NCBI GenBank assembly: GCA_947630005.1
Contig: CANRGB010000020.1
Span: 1-32,697 of the forward strand
DNA: 32,697 nt
From: an uncultured Lachnospiraceae bacterium
GTDB lineage: Bacteria; Bacillota; Clostridia; Lachnospirales; Lachnospiraceae
Direction: 5' to 3'
This document shows positions 1-9,149 of the stretch, one piece after another. The position numbers were made by a program, and so were the translations under genes. Numbering within the stretch: position 1 is the first letter of the stretch; every line of letters starts with the position of its first letter. The notes under the pieces were generated by a model. The model was given only the letters and a program-made list of their open reading frames with translations, was not told the DNA's origin and made no database searches.

Positions 1-828
1 GATCACACGGACGACATTGCCCGCAGGGAGGGCGCGGTCGTCCGGTATGAGTACAAACAGGGAAAAGGAAATGTCATCCGGAGAATGTTCAGGGAGATTG
101 ATGCCGCGTGTTATATCATGGTGGACGGGGACGATACGTATCCCGCCGCGTCCGCTCCGGAGATGGCCGCGGCGGTGCTGGAGAAAAGGGCGGATATGGT
201 GGTCGGGGACCGGCTGTCCTCCACTTATTTTCAGGAAAACAAGCGCCCGTTTCATAATTTCGGGAACGCCGTTGTCAGGAAGATGATCAATCTGCTGTTC
301 CATTCCGAGATCCGGGATATCATGACCGGGTACCGGGCGTTCAGCTATCACTTTGTGAAGAGCTTTCCGGTGCTGTCAACGGGATTCGAGATTGAGACCG
401 AGATGAGCATACACGCGATCGATAAAAACATGCTGCTTGAAAATGTTGTGATTGCGTACCGGGACAGGCCGCAGGGGAGCGAGTCAAAGCTGAACACTTA
501 TTCGGACGGGCGAAAGGTACTGAAGACGATCGTCCGCCTGTTCCGCAATTACAGACCGACCGCCTTTTTCGGGACGATAGCGGCCGTGCTGATTCTGCTT
601 TCCGCCGTCTTTTTTGCCCCTGTGCTGATGAAGTATATTCAGACGGGGGAGGTGCCGAAATTCCCGACGCTGATCGTGTGCGGCTTTACGGCGCTGGCGG
701 CGGTCCAGTCGTTCTTTGCGGGAATGATTCTGCAGAGCATGATACAGAAAAACCGGCAGGATTTTGAGATGGAGCTCCACAGAATAGAGGAACGATATAA
801 ATATTTACAGGAGAGAGACGAATCATGA
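1..828 (+). CDS. Glycosyltransferase family 2, polyprenyl-phosphate sugar transferase-like (5' end cut off)
   Basis: The frame is open from base 1, so the N terminus lies outside the window. What remains is the later part of a GT-A fold: a DGDDTYP metal/nucleotide-sugar motif, an MTGYRAF segment and a GFEIETEM segment, all as in DPM1/GtrB-like enzymes. Two hydrophobic segments follow (about nt 555-635 and 660-740) and then a charged coiled tail. These family enzymes move a sugar from a nucleotide donor to undecaprenyl or dolichyl phosphate on the inner membrane face, providing lipid-linked donors for GT-C type enzymes outside. The stop codon overlaps the next start by 4 bp (ATGA), so the two genes are translationally coupled. 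The membrane protein that follows would be a natural user of the lipid-linked sugar (inference). The sugar cannot be told. Confidence 0.88.
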   Translation, partial: DHTDDIARREGAVVRYEYKQGKGNVIRRMFREIDAACYIMVDGDDTYPAASAPEMAAAVLEKRADMVVGDRLSSTYFQENKRPFHNFGNAVVRKMINLLFHSEIRDIMTGYRAFSYHFVKSFPVLSTGFEIETEMSIHAIDKNMLLENVVIAYRDRPQGSESKLNTYSDGRKVLKTIVRLFRNYRPTAFFGTIAAVLILLSAVFFAPVLMKYIQTGEVPKFPTLIVCGFTALAAVQSFFAGMILQSMIQKNRQDFEMELHRIEERYKYLQERDES

Positions 829-2741
829 GAGGAAAGAGGACAGCGGGAAACTATATACTGGCCGGGATGCTTTCGATCCTGGCGGCGCTTGGAATGACCT
901 GTTCGGTAAGCAACGATCCTCTGGTAATATCCACGGAGGGGCTCGAGGAGCTTCCGGCGTTTGCGCGTTTTCTGGAAGTGTGCATGCGTTCCATGTCGTC
1001 GGATCGGATAACGCCGCTGGCGCTGGCCGTCGTCACGGCCTGGTCGATTGTCATGGTATGGAAAAAGTCCTTTCAGATCAGGGATAAGGTGACCGCGGGG
1101 ATTCTCGCGCTTTCTTTTTCGGGGGCGCAGCTTCTGTGCGGCTCCTACAACGATTATGACAACTGGAGCGAGCTTCTCGGCTCGAAGTTTTCTTTTGGAC
1201 GGTCGCTTGTGGTCATCCTGGGGACGTCGGTCCTGTTTTACCATCTGATCCTTCTTCTGTTTGATCTGATTGAACGGACCGGGCAGAAAGAGACGGGAAG
1301 AGAGGAAAAATTTCCCCGGAAAGCCTTTGTCCGCGCGGGGCTTCTGATTTTTCTGTGCTGGCTTCCGTATCTGATTCTTTTTTTCCCGGGAACGTCAAGC
1401 AATGACACGGCCAGCCAGATCGCGCAGTTTTTCGGATATCCGACCTGGACGCGGAATATGTCCGCGGTGCGGGGGGAGGATATTTACCTCAGCAACCATT
1501 TCCCGTTTCTGACGACGCTTGTGACGGGAGGGTTTGTCAGGCTGGGGCTGCTGTTCGGCAGCGCTTCGGCGGGAGTGGCGCTGTATTCTGTCGTGCAGAT
1601 GCTTTTTATGGCCTTTACTTTTTCGGGAATATGGTTTTATCTGCTTTCCGTCGGTCTTTCAGGGCGGATCGTGCGCGCGGGGCTTTTGTTTACCGCCCTG
1701 TTCCCGCTGTATCCCATGTACGCGGTCTGTATGCTCAAGGATCCGCTTTTTGGGATGCTCTGCCTGACGACGACGGTGCTGCTGTTTGAGATTGTCAGAT
1801 CAAGGGGAGAGGCTCTGAAGAAACCGGTATTTGGCGCGGTTCTTTTTGCGGACTGTCTCCTTTTCATGCTGTCCCGCAGTCAGGGCGTCTATATTCTGGC
1901 CGTCACGGCGCTGATTCTGCTGATCGTTTACCGGCGCTTCTGGCTTCCGGTTGTGCTTTCCGTGATCCTTCCGCTCGTGCTGTTTCAGATGCTCTGGATC
2001 CGCATTCTGCTCCCCGCGTGGGACGTGGCGCCCGCGGGAAGGCAGGAAATGCTGGGAATCTTTTTCCAGCAGACGGCGCGGTATGTGAAATTATATCCGG
2101 AGGATGTGACGGAGGAGGAGAAGGAAGCCATCTCGCGCGTTATCAGATACGACAGCCTTGCCGAAAAATATAATTCCAGGCTGTCCGACCCGGTTAAATT
2201 TACTTTCAATCAGGACTGCACGGGCAGCGACATCCGGGGATATTTCAAAGCGTGGCTGAGCATGTTCCGGAAGCATCCGGGAGTCTACGCGGAGGCCGTT
2301 CTGAACAACTGCTACGGGTTTTTCTATCTGCGGTACCCGTCGGGACTCGTCTACGTTAATTTTGTAAACAAATCGTACTGGAATGAGGAGAACGGACTGC
2401 GCGTCAGTGCCCCCGCGTGGAGAGAAGGGGTCAGCGTGACGGCGCAGAAACTGATCAGTTTTGTGCAGAGAATTCCTGTGCTGAATATTTTATTCAGCGT
2501 GGGGATCTGGCCGTGGGTCGTTATTTTCTTCTTTTTTTACACAATACGCAGGAAAAAATACCGGTACCTGACCGCGGGAATGATCGCGGTCCTCTCGACG
2601 GGGATTCTGCTGATCTGCCCCGCCAACGGAAATTTCCGCTATACGATGCCGCTCTTTTATATGGCGCCGTTCCTTGTCAGTATGTGTCTTCTGTATGAAA
2701 AAAACGACGGAAAGGAAGTTCGGGGAAATGGGAAAAAATAA
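825..2741 (+). CDS. Polytopic membrane protein, DUF6020-like (possible GT-C-like)
   Basis: The protein has 638 residues and more than ten hydrophobic segments. A short loop with the sequence PGTSSNDTASQI follows one membrane span near residue 190, and I associate this type of loop with the uncharacterised DUF6020 family of Clostridia. The start at 825 has a GGAGAGAG ribosome binding site inside the previous gene and overlaps it by 4 bp. Large periplasmic or extracellular loops (about residues 400-500) and acidic residues after the first spans suggest a GT-C-like transferase using a polyprenyl-linked donor, but no catalytic motif is certain. The position directly behind a DPM1/GtrB-like GT2 supports this role by context only. 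It could equally be a transporter or polymerase of the surface glycan. Confidence 0.8.
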   Translation: MRGKRTAGNYILAGMLSILAALGMTCSVSNDPLVISTEGLEELPAFARFLEVCMRSMSSDRITPLALAVVTAWSIVMVWKKSFQIRDKVTAGILALSFSGAQLLCGSYNDYDNWSELLGSKFSFGRSLVVILGTSVLFYHLILLLFDLIERTGQKETGREEKFPRKAFVRAGLLIFLCWLPYLILFFPGTSSNDTASQIAQFFGYPTWTRNMSAVRGEDIYLSNHFPFLTTLVTGGFVRLGLLFGSASAGVALYSVVQMLFMAFTFSGIWFYLLSVGLSGRIVRAGLLFTALFPLYPMYAVCMLKDPLFGMLCLTTTVLLFEIVRSRGEALKKPVFGAVLFADCLLFMLSRSQGVYILAVTALILLIVYRRFWLPVVLSVILPLVLFQMLWIRILLPAWDVAPAGRQEMLGIFFQQTARYVKLYPEDVTEEEKEAISRVIRYDSLAEKYNSRLSDPVKFTFNQDCTGSDIRGYFKAWLSMFRKHPGVYAEAVLNNCYGFFYLRYPSGLVYVNFVNKSYWNEENGLRVSAPAWREGVSVTAQKLISFVQRIPVLNILFSVGIWPWVVIFFFFYTIRRKKYRYLTAGMIAVLSTGILLICPANGNFRYTMPLFYMAPFLVSMCLLYEKNDGKEVRGNGKK

Positions 2742-5700
2742 CGGGGCAGAGGGGAGCGGATGTGCAGAAGTGATGAATCTGCCGCTGTTTGTGTGTTTTT
2801 CTTTCTATGCGGCGCTTCAGCTCTGCGGCGGGCAGACGGCCCTGGCAGGCAGACTCGGCACCCTGCTTTTCATGGTATTTGTGCCGGGATTTTTCTTCCG
2901 CGCCGGATGCTGTTACGGAAGCAGGCGGCGGGATCCTTCCGGGGACAGAAAGAGATGGCTGCTTGTCAGCGCGGGACGGTACTATGTGTATTTCTTTGTT
3001 CTTACATTTGCGGATGAAATGCTGTCGTCCTGGCACGGGATCGCGGGCGCCGAAAGAAAGTACATGCTGCTCTCCGTCCTCGCGGACGTGCTGTCCTTTC
3101 TGCGTGTGCCGGCGGTTTCCGCGCTGTTTCTCACGCTTTCCCTGACGCTCCTGTTTGTCAGGATGTCTGATGAGGCAGTCTGCCGCCTGGCGGAGAATAA
3201 GAAAAAGCTGATCCTCGCCGCCGCGTTGTGCGTTCTGACCGCTCTGCTTCGGACAAGAGGAGAGATGTACGATCTGCTCGCAGTATTTTTCGGAGCGGAC
3301 GGGCAGCAGGCGGTTCCCGGCGTTCCTTATTTCGCGTTTTTCCTGCTGGGGATTCTGGCCGGGGAGAAAAGACCGGAATTTGACCGGAAGCAGGCTGCTG
3401 CCGCGGCAGCGGTCTTTGCGGTCTCCCTTTTGCTGTACCGGACGCCGCTGCAGGCCCTGGCGCGGGTGACGGCTTCTTTTCTTCCGGTATATCTTCTGTA
3501 TGCCGCGTCGGGATATCTGGCAAAGGCCGCGTCCCGTCTGAAGGGCATGGAACTGGTCGGCCGGGCGGCCGAGCCGGTATTTCTTCTGTATGTCCTGATC
3601 CTGCTCGTGCTGTGCAGATACGCTGACGCTTTTTCGGGGCTGGGGACCATACAGACGCTGGCCGTGTCGGCAGCTGTGCTCGCGGCGGTTTATCTTCTGA
3701 TTCCGTCGTTTTGTCTGCTTAGCCGCGGCAGCGCGGCTCTGCGTGATTTTGCCCGTTATAAAGTCCGCCACAGGACGGCGTTCTATTTTGCCGTGTATAC
3801 GGCGGCCTTTTCCTTTGTGCTGTTTCTGGTGTTTTTTGAATATATCCGCGCGGGAAAGACGTTTATCGTCCGGGGGGACGGCGTCTCCCAGTATTTTCCG
3901 CGCGCGATCTACTTTTCCCGCTATATCCGGGATCTGGTGAAGAGCCTGCTGAGCGGGAATTTTGAGCTGATGATGTATGACTTCCGGCTCGGACTCGGCG
4001 CCGAAGTCAACTACAGCATGGAGCCTCTGTATTATCTGTTTGCGCTGTTCGGCGAGGACCATATGGAGTTTGCCTATAATTTCATCACGGTGCTCCGGTT
4101 CTACCTGGCGGGAGTATCCATGTCCGTGCTCTGCCTGTATTTCAAAAAAGGGTATTTCGCGGCGTTTCTGGCGAGCGTGGTGTATGTGGTCAGCGGCTTT
4201 CCTCTGTATGGGGCCACGATGCACACAAATTTTATGATACCGCTGATCATGCTGCCGCTGCTGATCCTCTCGATTGAGGAGATCCTTCGGAAAAGGCGCT
4301 GGTATCTGTGCACAATTTTTGTCGCGGTCTCGCTGTACAGCAATTATTACTACCTGTATATGAATACGATCGCGATGGGCGTCTATTTTCTCGTCCGGTT
4401 TTTCTGTCAGAAAGAGGGGAGGACCTTCCGGAATTTCCTGTCGAGAGGCCTGGCGATCAGCGGTTCCTATCTGCTCGGCGTGGCGATGGCGGCCGTCGTG
4501 CTGGTGACAAATTTCGGCGTGTACCTGGGATCCGGGCGCAGCGGAAGCGTGCTGATCAAGACGCCTTCCCTGTTCTACTATGATAAAAAATGGCTGGCGG
4601 ACTGTTTCCTGACTTTTATCACGACGGGAAATTCGCCGGGCAACTGGATGAAGTTCGGCTTTCTGCCGATCGCGCTGTTCGTGGTCGTCCTCCTGTTCAT
4701 GCGCAAAGGCAGGAAGGAGCTCAAGCTCCTGACGCTGCTCTCCTTCGCGTTCGCGGTGTTCCCGCTGTTCGGCTTTATCTTCAGCGGATTCAGCGCAGTG
4801 GTAAACCGCTGGTGCTACATGGCGGCGCTTGTGACGGCGTTCGCCGCGGCGGACTGCCTGCCGGATCTTTATCGGATGAAAAAGAATGAGAAGATCGTCT
4901 GCGCCGCGGTAATGCTCCTGTACGGGTTTCTGGCGTTTTTCGGAAACAACAAGAGCACCAGTTTTACGCAGACCGCGTTCGTGCTGCTCGCGCTGTCATT
5001 TGTCGTTCTCATGGTGAGCCAGGAAAGCAAGAATCCGCCCGCCGCGCCGGGGACAAAGGACCGCGGGGATGGCCTTTTGGCGGGATTTTCCCTGACGGAC
5101 GCTTCCAGAAGAGGGCTGATGCTCTGCCTGGTCGCGGTCATGGTATTCTGGCAGGGTTTTTCCCTGTTTCATTTTGACAGACATGCCAGCGGATTTATGG
5201 ATCAGGGGGGAAGCGCCCTGGAGCCGGTGGCAAATACGCCGATGCAGGCGGTCCTTGAGACCGGGGACGAAGACTTTTACCGCGTAGCCATGCCGAAGCT
5301 GAGCTATTATAACAGCAACGCGTCGATGCTGTTCGGTTACAGGGATATCTATCTGATCAGCAGTACGTATAACGGAAACATCATGGAATATCTGGAGGAG
5401 ATGGGAAGCACAAGCTACAGCCCGACGCTGATGCTGGGCCTGAATAACAGCGCCTATATGAACAATCTCGCTGCGGTCCGGTACTATGCAGCCTACGGGG
5501 AGCCGGGGAAAACGCTTCCGTACGGGTCGGAAAAGCTGCTGCAGACAGAGCTGCCGTACGGAACGGCGACGGTCTACAAAAATAAATATGCGCTTCCGCT
5601 CGGCTATACCTACCGGGATTCGATTACAGAGGAGGAACTGGAGTCATACGGAAGCGTGGAGAGACAGGAGGCGCTGATGCAGAAGGTTCTGCTCAATGAC

Positions 5701-6573
5701 GCGGGGGACGCGCAGGCGCAGAATGCGGACGCGCAAAGCGATGATATCCTGATCACGGCGAAGGAGATTCCGATCGATTCGGTAAAGGAGAGCCGCGCTT
5801 ACCTGACGGAACACGCGCTGACCGCCGGGATGGAGGATAAGGTCTCCGCGGTCAGGAGCAGGGAGACGGGAGAGAAGGTCGTCATAACCCCGAAAAAGAA
5901 GGACGTGACATACAATCTGAAGCTGAATTTTGAGGGACTTCCGAATTCGGAGACGTATCTTGTCCTGGAGGACGCGTTCCTTGAGGGGGATATGTCGGAG
6001 GAACAGATTTCCATCGTTCTGGAGACGAAGAAAAACCGGGTGGAATATGATTTTTCTCCGGATGACTACCGCTACAAGACGGAACAGAAAAATTTTGTGT
6101 TCAATCTCGGCTATCACAAGGACAGGATCACTTCCTGTAAGATCAGAATGGGAAAACAGGGCATGATCCAGTTTAAATCCCTGAAGCTGTACGGTCTGCC
6201 GATGGACAACATGGAACAGTATACGAAAGCTCTGACAGAGAATGTACTTGAGGATGTGGAGACCGGGACGAACCGGGTCTCAGGCAGGATCTCGCTGGAC
6301 GAGGACAAGTTCCTTGTGCTCAGCATCCCGTACCAGAGAGGGTGGACGGCCCTGGTGGACGGAGAAAAGGCGGAACTTCGAAGGGCGAACTACATGTATA
6401 TGGCTCTGGAACTCGGAGCGGGAGATCACACGATAGAACTGACGTATGAGATACCGGGTATCCGGTACGCGTTTGCGGTCACAGGAGCGGCGCTCGCGCT
6501 GTTTGCCGTGCTGCTGTGCGCGGGAGGACTGAGGAAAAAGCGGAGGGAGAGATCCGCGGCGGCGCAGGAGTGA
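2728..6573 (+). CDS. YfhO family membrane protein with extra N-terminal membrane module
   Basis: This is a 1281-residue multi-spanning protein. From about residue 340 it follows the YfhO pattern: a span, a GDGVSQYFPR loop (Asp384), a GLGAEVNYS loop, many membrane helices, then a long soluble C-terminal part rich in beta strands and a last membrane helix near the end (about nt 6460-6520). YfhO proteins are GT-C-like and have been linked to glycosylation of teichoic or lipoteichoic acids in Bacillus and Listeria. Residues 15-335 form a separate membrane module with a VPYFAFFLLGILAG segment that resembles acyltransferase-3 proteins, but I see no catalytic His in its first span. I chose the ATG at 2728 (AAGGAAG upstream). 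An in-frame ATG at 2674 would overlap the previous gene by 68 bp. ATG 2773 is a further alternative. Confidence 0.85.
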   Translation: MGKNNGAEGSGCAEVMNLPLFVCFSFYAALQLCGGQTALAGRLGTLLFMVFVPGFFFRAGCCYGSRRRDPSGDRKRWLLVSAGRYYVYFFVLTFADEMLSSWHGIAGAERKYMLLSVLADVLSFLRVPAVSALFLTLSLTLLFVRMSDEAVCRLAENKKKLILAAALCVLTALLRTRGEMYDLLAVFFGADGQQAVPGVPYFAFFLLGILAGEKRPEFDRKQAAAAAAVFAVSLLLYRTPLQALARVTASFLPVYLLYAASGYLAKAASRLKGMELVGRAAEPVFLLYVLILLVLCRYADAFSGLGTIQTLAVSAAVLAAVYLLIPSFCLLSRGSAALRDFARYKVRHRTAFYFAVYTAAFSFVLFLVFFEYIRAGKTFIVRGDGVSQYFPRAIYFSRYIRDLVKSLLSGNFELMMYDFRLGLGAEVNYSMEPLYYLFALFGEDHMEFAYNFITVLRFYLAGVSMSVLCLYFKKGYFAAFLASVVYVVSGFPLYGATMHTNFMIPLIMLPLLILSIEEILRKRRWYLCTIFVAVSLYSNYYYLYMNTIAMGVYFLVRFFCQKEGRTFRNFLSRGLAISGSYLLGVAMAAVVLVTNFGVYLGSGRSGSVLIKTPSLFYYDKKWLADCFLTFITTGNSPGNWMKFGFLPIALFVVVLLFMRKGRKELKLLTLLSFAFAVFPLFGFIFSGFSAVVNRWCYMAALVTAFAAADCLPDLYRMKKNEKIVCAAVMLLYGFLAFFGNNKSTSFTQTAFVLLALSFVVLMVSQESKNPPAAPGTKDRGDGLLAGFSLTDASRRGLMLCLVAVMVFWQGFSLFHFDRHASGFMDQGGSALEPVANTPMQAVLETGDEDFYRVAMPKLSYYNSNASMLFGYRDIYLISSTYNGNIMEYLEEMGSTSYSPTLMLGLNNSAYMNNLAAVRYYAAYGEPGKTLPYGSEKLLQTELPYGTATVYKNKYALPLGYTYRDSITEEELESYGSVERQEALMQKVLLNDAGDAQAQNADAQSDDILITAKEIPIDSVKESRAYLTEHALTAGMEDKVSAVRSRETGEKVVITPKKKDVTYNLKLNFEGLPNSETYLVLEDAFLEGDMSEEQISIVLETKKNRVEYDFSPDDYRYKTEQKNFVFNLGYHKDRITSCKIRMGKQGMIQFKSLKLYGLPMDNMEQYTKALTENVLEDVETGTNRVSGRISLDEDKFLVLSIPYQRGWTALVDGEKAELRRANYMYMALELGAGDHTIELTYEIPGIRYAFAVTGAALALFAVLLCAGGLRKKRRERSAAAQE

Positions 6574-6610
6574 ATAACAGTAAGGTTAGCAGAGCGGCGG
6601 GAGGAGAAGG

Positions 6611-9070
6611 ATGAGCGGGAAATTTACGAGAGAGCGTGTCAGATTTCATATGAAGAAGAAGGACACGCTTGTGATTCAGGGATGGATCGAAAACGATGCG
6701 GCGGGAGACGCGAGATTTGAGGCCTGGATGGATAAAAAGAAACTTCCGGTGGAGGTCAGGACCCAGCGGGGCGTGGAGGTGACGAAAAAGTATCTGCGCT
6801 ACAAAACGAATGTGCCGCTGGAGTATTTTATAGAGATTTCGCTGCCGCAGGGGTACGGATGGGCAGGAAGGCTCGAGGTGAACCAGGTTCTTCTGGACCA
6901 GGGCGAGCGCCCGCGCATTTACGCGGCGACGGGAGCGGCGCTTGTGAAGCTTTCTCACCATATGGATTCCTGGATGGAAAGTCTGAGCGTTCAGCCGGAC
7001 GGCCGGTATCTGCTGCGCGGCTGGTACATCGGCTGCGAGAACGCGAAGGTGGCGCTTCTCGACAGTCAGGGAAGGGTAGTGCGGGCAGAGTATACGTCGG
7101 GACACCGGATGGATATCCAGGGAGAGTATCCGGAAGCGCAGCTTGAGGAGACGCACAGTTTTGAGCTGGTTTTTCCGAAGCCGAAGGAGAATCAGCTCCG
7201 TCTGGAGATCTGGGGCGGCAGCAGGAGCGCCTCCTATACGGTGAACTGCGCGAAAATGCTTTCCGGAAGGGAAGATCTGCTGAACGTCATGAAAAAGGGC
7301 TGGATGTATTTCCAGCGCAAGGGCGCGAAGCAGTTCGCGAAGCGCGTCTCGGACGCCGTGCTCAGCATTGACAGCGTCAGCTATGACAAATGGCGGAAGA
7401 AATACGGGACGACGAGCCAGGAGCTTGTCGGCCAGAGACACTGTACGTTTATCTGGGAGCCGAAGATCAGCATCCTGGTTCCCCTTTACTACACGCCGGA
7501 GAAGTATTTAAGAGAGATGATCGCGTCGGTCGAGGCGCAGACGTACCGGAACTGGGAGCTTGTCCTCTCGGACGGAAGCGGGGCGGAGTCGCCGCTCGAT
7601 CCTCTTCTGGATGAATACGAGCAGAAGGACGACAGGATCCGGGTGCTGCGCGCGCGCAGGCGGCTTCGGATCGCGCAGAACACGAACGAGGCCATGCGGG
7701 CGGCTTCCGGGGACTTTTTCCTGTTCGGGGATCACGACGACCTGCTTGCCCCGGACGCGCTCTTTGCCTGCGTCAGCCTGATCAATGCCCGCCAGGACGT
7801 GGAGCTGATCTACTCGGACGAGGACAAGGTGGACAGCGCGGGCAGGAAGTACTTCGAGCCGCATTTTAAGTCGGATTACAACCCGGAGCTTCTGTGCAGC
7901 ATGAATTATTTCTGTCACCTGGTGATGGTCAAGAGGGAGCTCTGCCGGCGCGTCGGTTTTCTCGACAGTGCGTTTGAGGGAGCGCAGGATTATGATTACG
8001 TGCTGCGGTGTACGGAGCAGACGACACCGGAGAGGATCGGGCATGTCCCGAAGATCCTGTACCACTGGCGGGCGCACGGCGGATCGACTTCGGAGAATCC
8101 CAAGAGCAAGCAGTACGCGTTTGACGCGGGCCGCCGCGCCGTCCAGGCTCACTACGACAGGCTCGGGATCCGCGCGCGGGTTCTGGAGGGAGAGTATCCC
8201 GGTCTTTACCGGACGGAGTTTGAGATCGCGGGCGAGCCGCTGATCTCGATCCTGATCCCGAACAAGGATCACGCGAAAGATCTCTTAAAATGTATCCATT
8301 CCATTGAGAAGAAGAGCGATTACCGCAACTATGAGTTCATTGTTATAGAAAACAACAGCACGGATCCGGAGACGTTTAAGATGTACCGCCGTCTCGAGCG
8401 GGACAATCACAAGGTTCAGGTCGTCTGTTATGACAATCCCGGAGGGTTCAATTATTCCGCGGTCAATAATTTCGGGGCGGCGTACGCGAAAGGAGAGTAC
8501 CTGCTTCTGCTGAACAACGACACGGAGATCATCAATCCGGACTGTCTGCGCCAGCTGCTCGGCTACTGCCAGCTTGAGGAGGTCGGAGCCGTCGGGGCGC
8601 GGCTGTACTACGAGGACGGGGTCATACAGCACGCCGGCGTGGTGCTCGGGTTCGGCGGCATTGCCGGGCACGCGTTCATCGGGCAGAAGCGCGGGGACAA
8701 CGGCTATTTCTCGCGGATCATCTGCGCGCAGGACTACAGCGCGGTGACCGCCGCCTGCATGATGGTGAAGACGTCCGTGTTCCGCGCGGTCGGCGGCATG
8801 TCGGAGGATCTGGCGGTCGCGTTCAATGACATTGATTTCTGCATGAAAGTGCGCAGGTACGGAAAGAGGATCGTGTACAATCCGTATGCGGAGCTGTACC
8901 ACTATGAATCCAGGTCGCGCGGGCCGGAAGACACGCAGGAAAAGATCGAGCGCTTCAACCGCGAGACCGCGCTGTTTCTGAGCCGGTGGGGAGAGCAGGT
9001 GAAAGCCGGCGATCCGTACTACAATCCGAACCTGACGCTGGACAAGGCGGATTTTTCTCTTAAAGTGTGA
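6611..9070 (+). CDS. Tandem-domain GT2 glycosyltransferase with N-terminal beta-rich domain
   Basis: The protein has 819 residues. Residues 1 to about 275 carry no glycosyltransferase motif and are rich in short beta-strand patterns. A first GT2 domain starts near residue 284 (ISILVPLYY), with HDD and YSDEDK motifs. A second GT2 domain starts near residue 543 (ISILIPNKD), with NNDTEI, an HAGVVLGFGG segment and a FNDIDFC motif. Such two-domain enzymes, often annotated as rhamnosyl- or O-antigen-type transferases, can add successive sugars from two active sites; donor and linkage are unknown here. The start has a strong GGAGGAGAAGG site. Residues 284-819 are clearly paralogous to the gene at 10267, which lacks most of the N-terminal domain. 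The gene lies 37 bp after the YfhO gene, probably in the same operon. Confidence 0.92.
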   Translation: MSGKFTRERVRFHMKKKDTLVIQGWIENDAAGDARFEAWMDKKKLPVEVRTQRGVEVTKKYLRYKTNVPLEYFIEISLPQGYGWAGRLEVNQVLLDQGERPRIYAATGAALVKLSHHMDSWMESLSVQPDGRYLLRGWYIGCENAKVALLDSQGRVVRAEYTSGHRMDIQGEYPEAQLEETHSFELVFPKPKENQLRLEIWGGSRSASYTVNCAKMLSGREDLLNVMKKGWMYFQRKGAKQFAKRVSDAVLSIDSVSYDKWRKKYGTTSQELVGQRHCTFIWEPKISILVPLYYTPEKYLREMIASVEAQTYRNWELVLSDGSGAESPLDPLLDEYEQKDDRIRVLRARRRLRIAQNTNEAMRAASGDFFLFGDHDDLLAPDALFACVSLINARQDVELIYSDEDKVDSAGRKYFEPHFKSDYNPELLCSMNYFCHLVMVKRELCRRVGFLDSAFEGAQDYDYVLRCTEQTTPERIGHVPKILYHWRAHGGSTSENPKSKQYAFDAGRRAVQAHYDRLGIRARVLEGEYPGLYRTEFEIAGEPLISILIPNKDHAKDLLKCIHSIEKKSDYRNYEFIVIENNSTDPETFKMYRRLERDNHKVQVVCYDNPGGFNYSAVNNFGAAYAKGEYLLLLNNDTEIINPDCLRQLLGYCQLEEVGAVGARLYYEDGVIQHAGVVLGFGGIAGHAFIGQKRGDNGYFSRIICAQDYSAVTAACMMVKTSVFRAVGGMSEDLAVAFNDIDFCMKVRRYGKRIVYNPYAELYHYESRSRGPEDTQEKIERFNRETALFLSRWGEQVKAGDPYYNPNLTLDKADFSLKV

Positions 9071-9093
9071 ATGACAGCCGCAAAATTCTTTTG

Positions 9094-9122
9094 TTGCAGT
9101 TTTTGCCTGTTTGCTGTATGAT
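9094..9122 (+). promoter_or_regulatory. Candidate sigma-A promoter before rffA
   Basis: TTGCAG (9094-9099) and TATGAT (9117-9122) are separated by exactly 17 bp in an AT-richer 79-bp gap inside the glycan locus. The -10 matches five of six consensus bases; the -35 matches only TTG. It would start transcription near 9129, about 20 bases before rffA. It is the only gap in the first part of the locus with a plausible internal promoter. Confidence 0.45.
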
Positions 9123-9149
9123 GGTCGTGAGATCGGGGGAAAAGATAAC

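Noticed and set aside
2677-4224. 515-codon minus-strand frame opposite the YfhO gene
   Set aside because: Basic, low-complexity translation in the shadow of a well-supported membrane protein gene.
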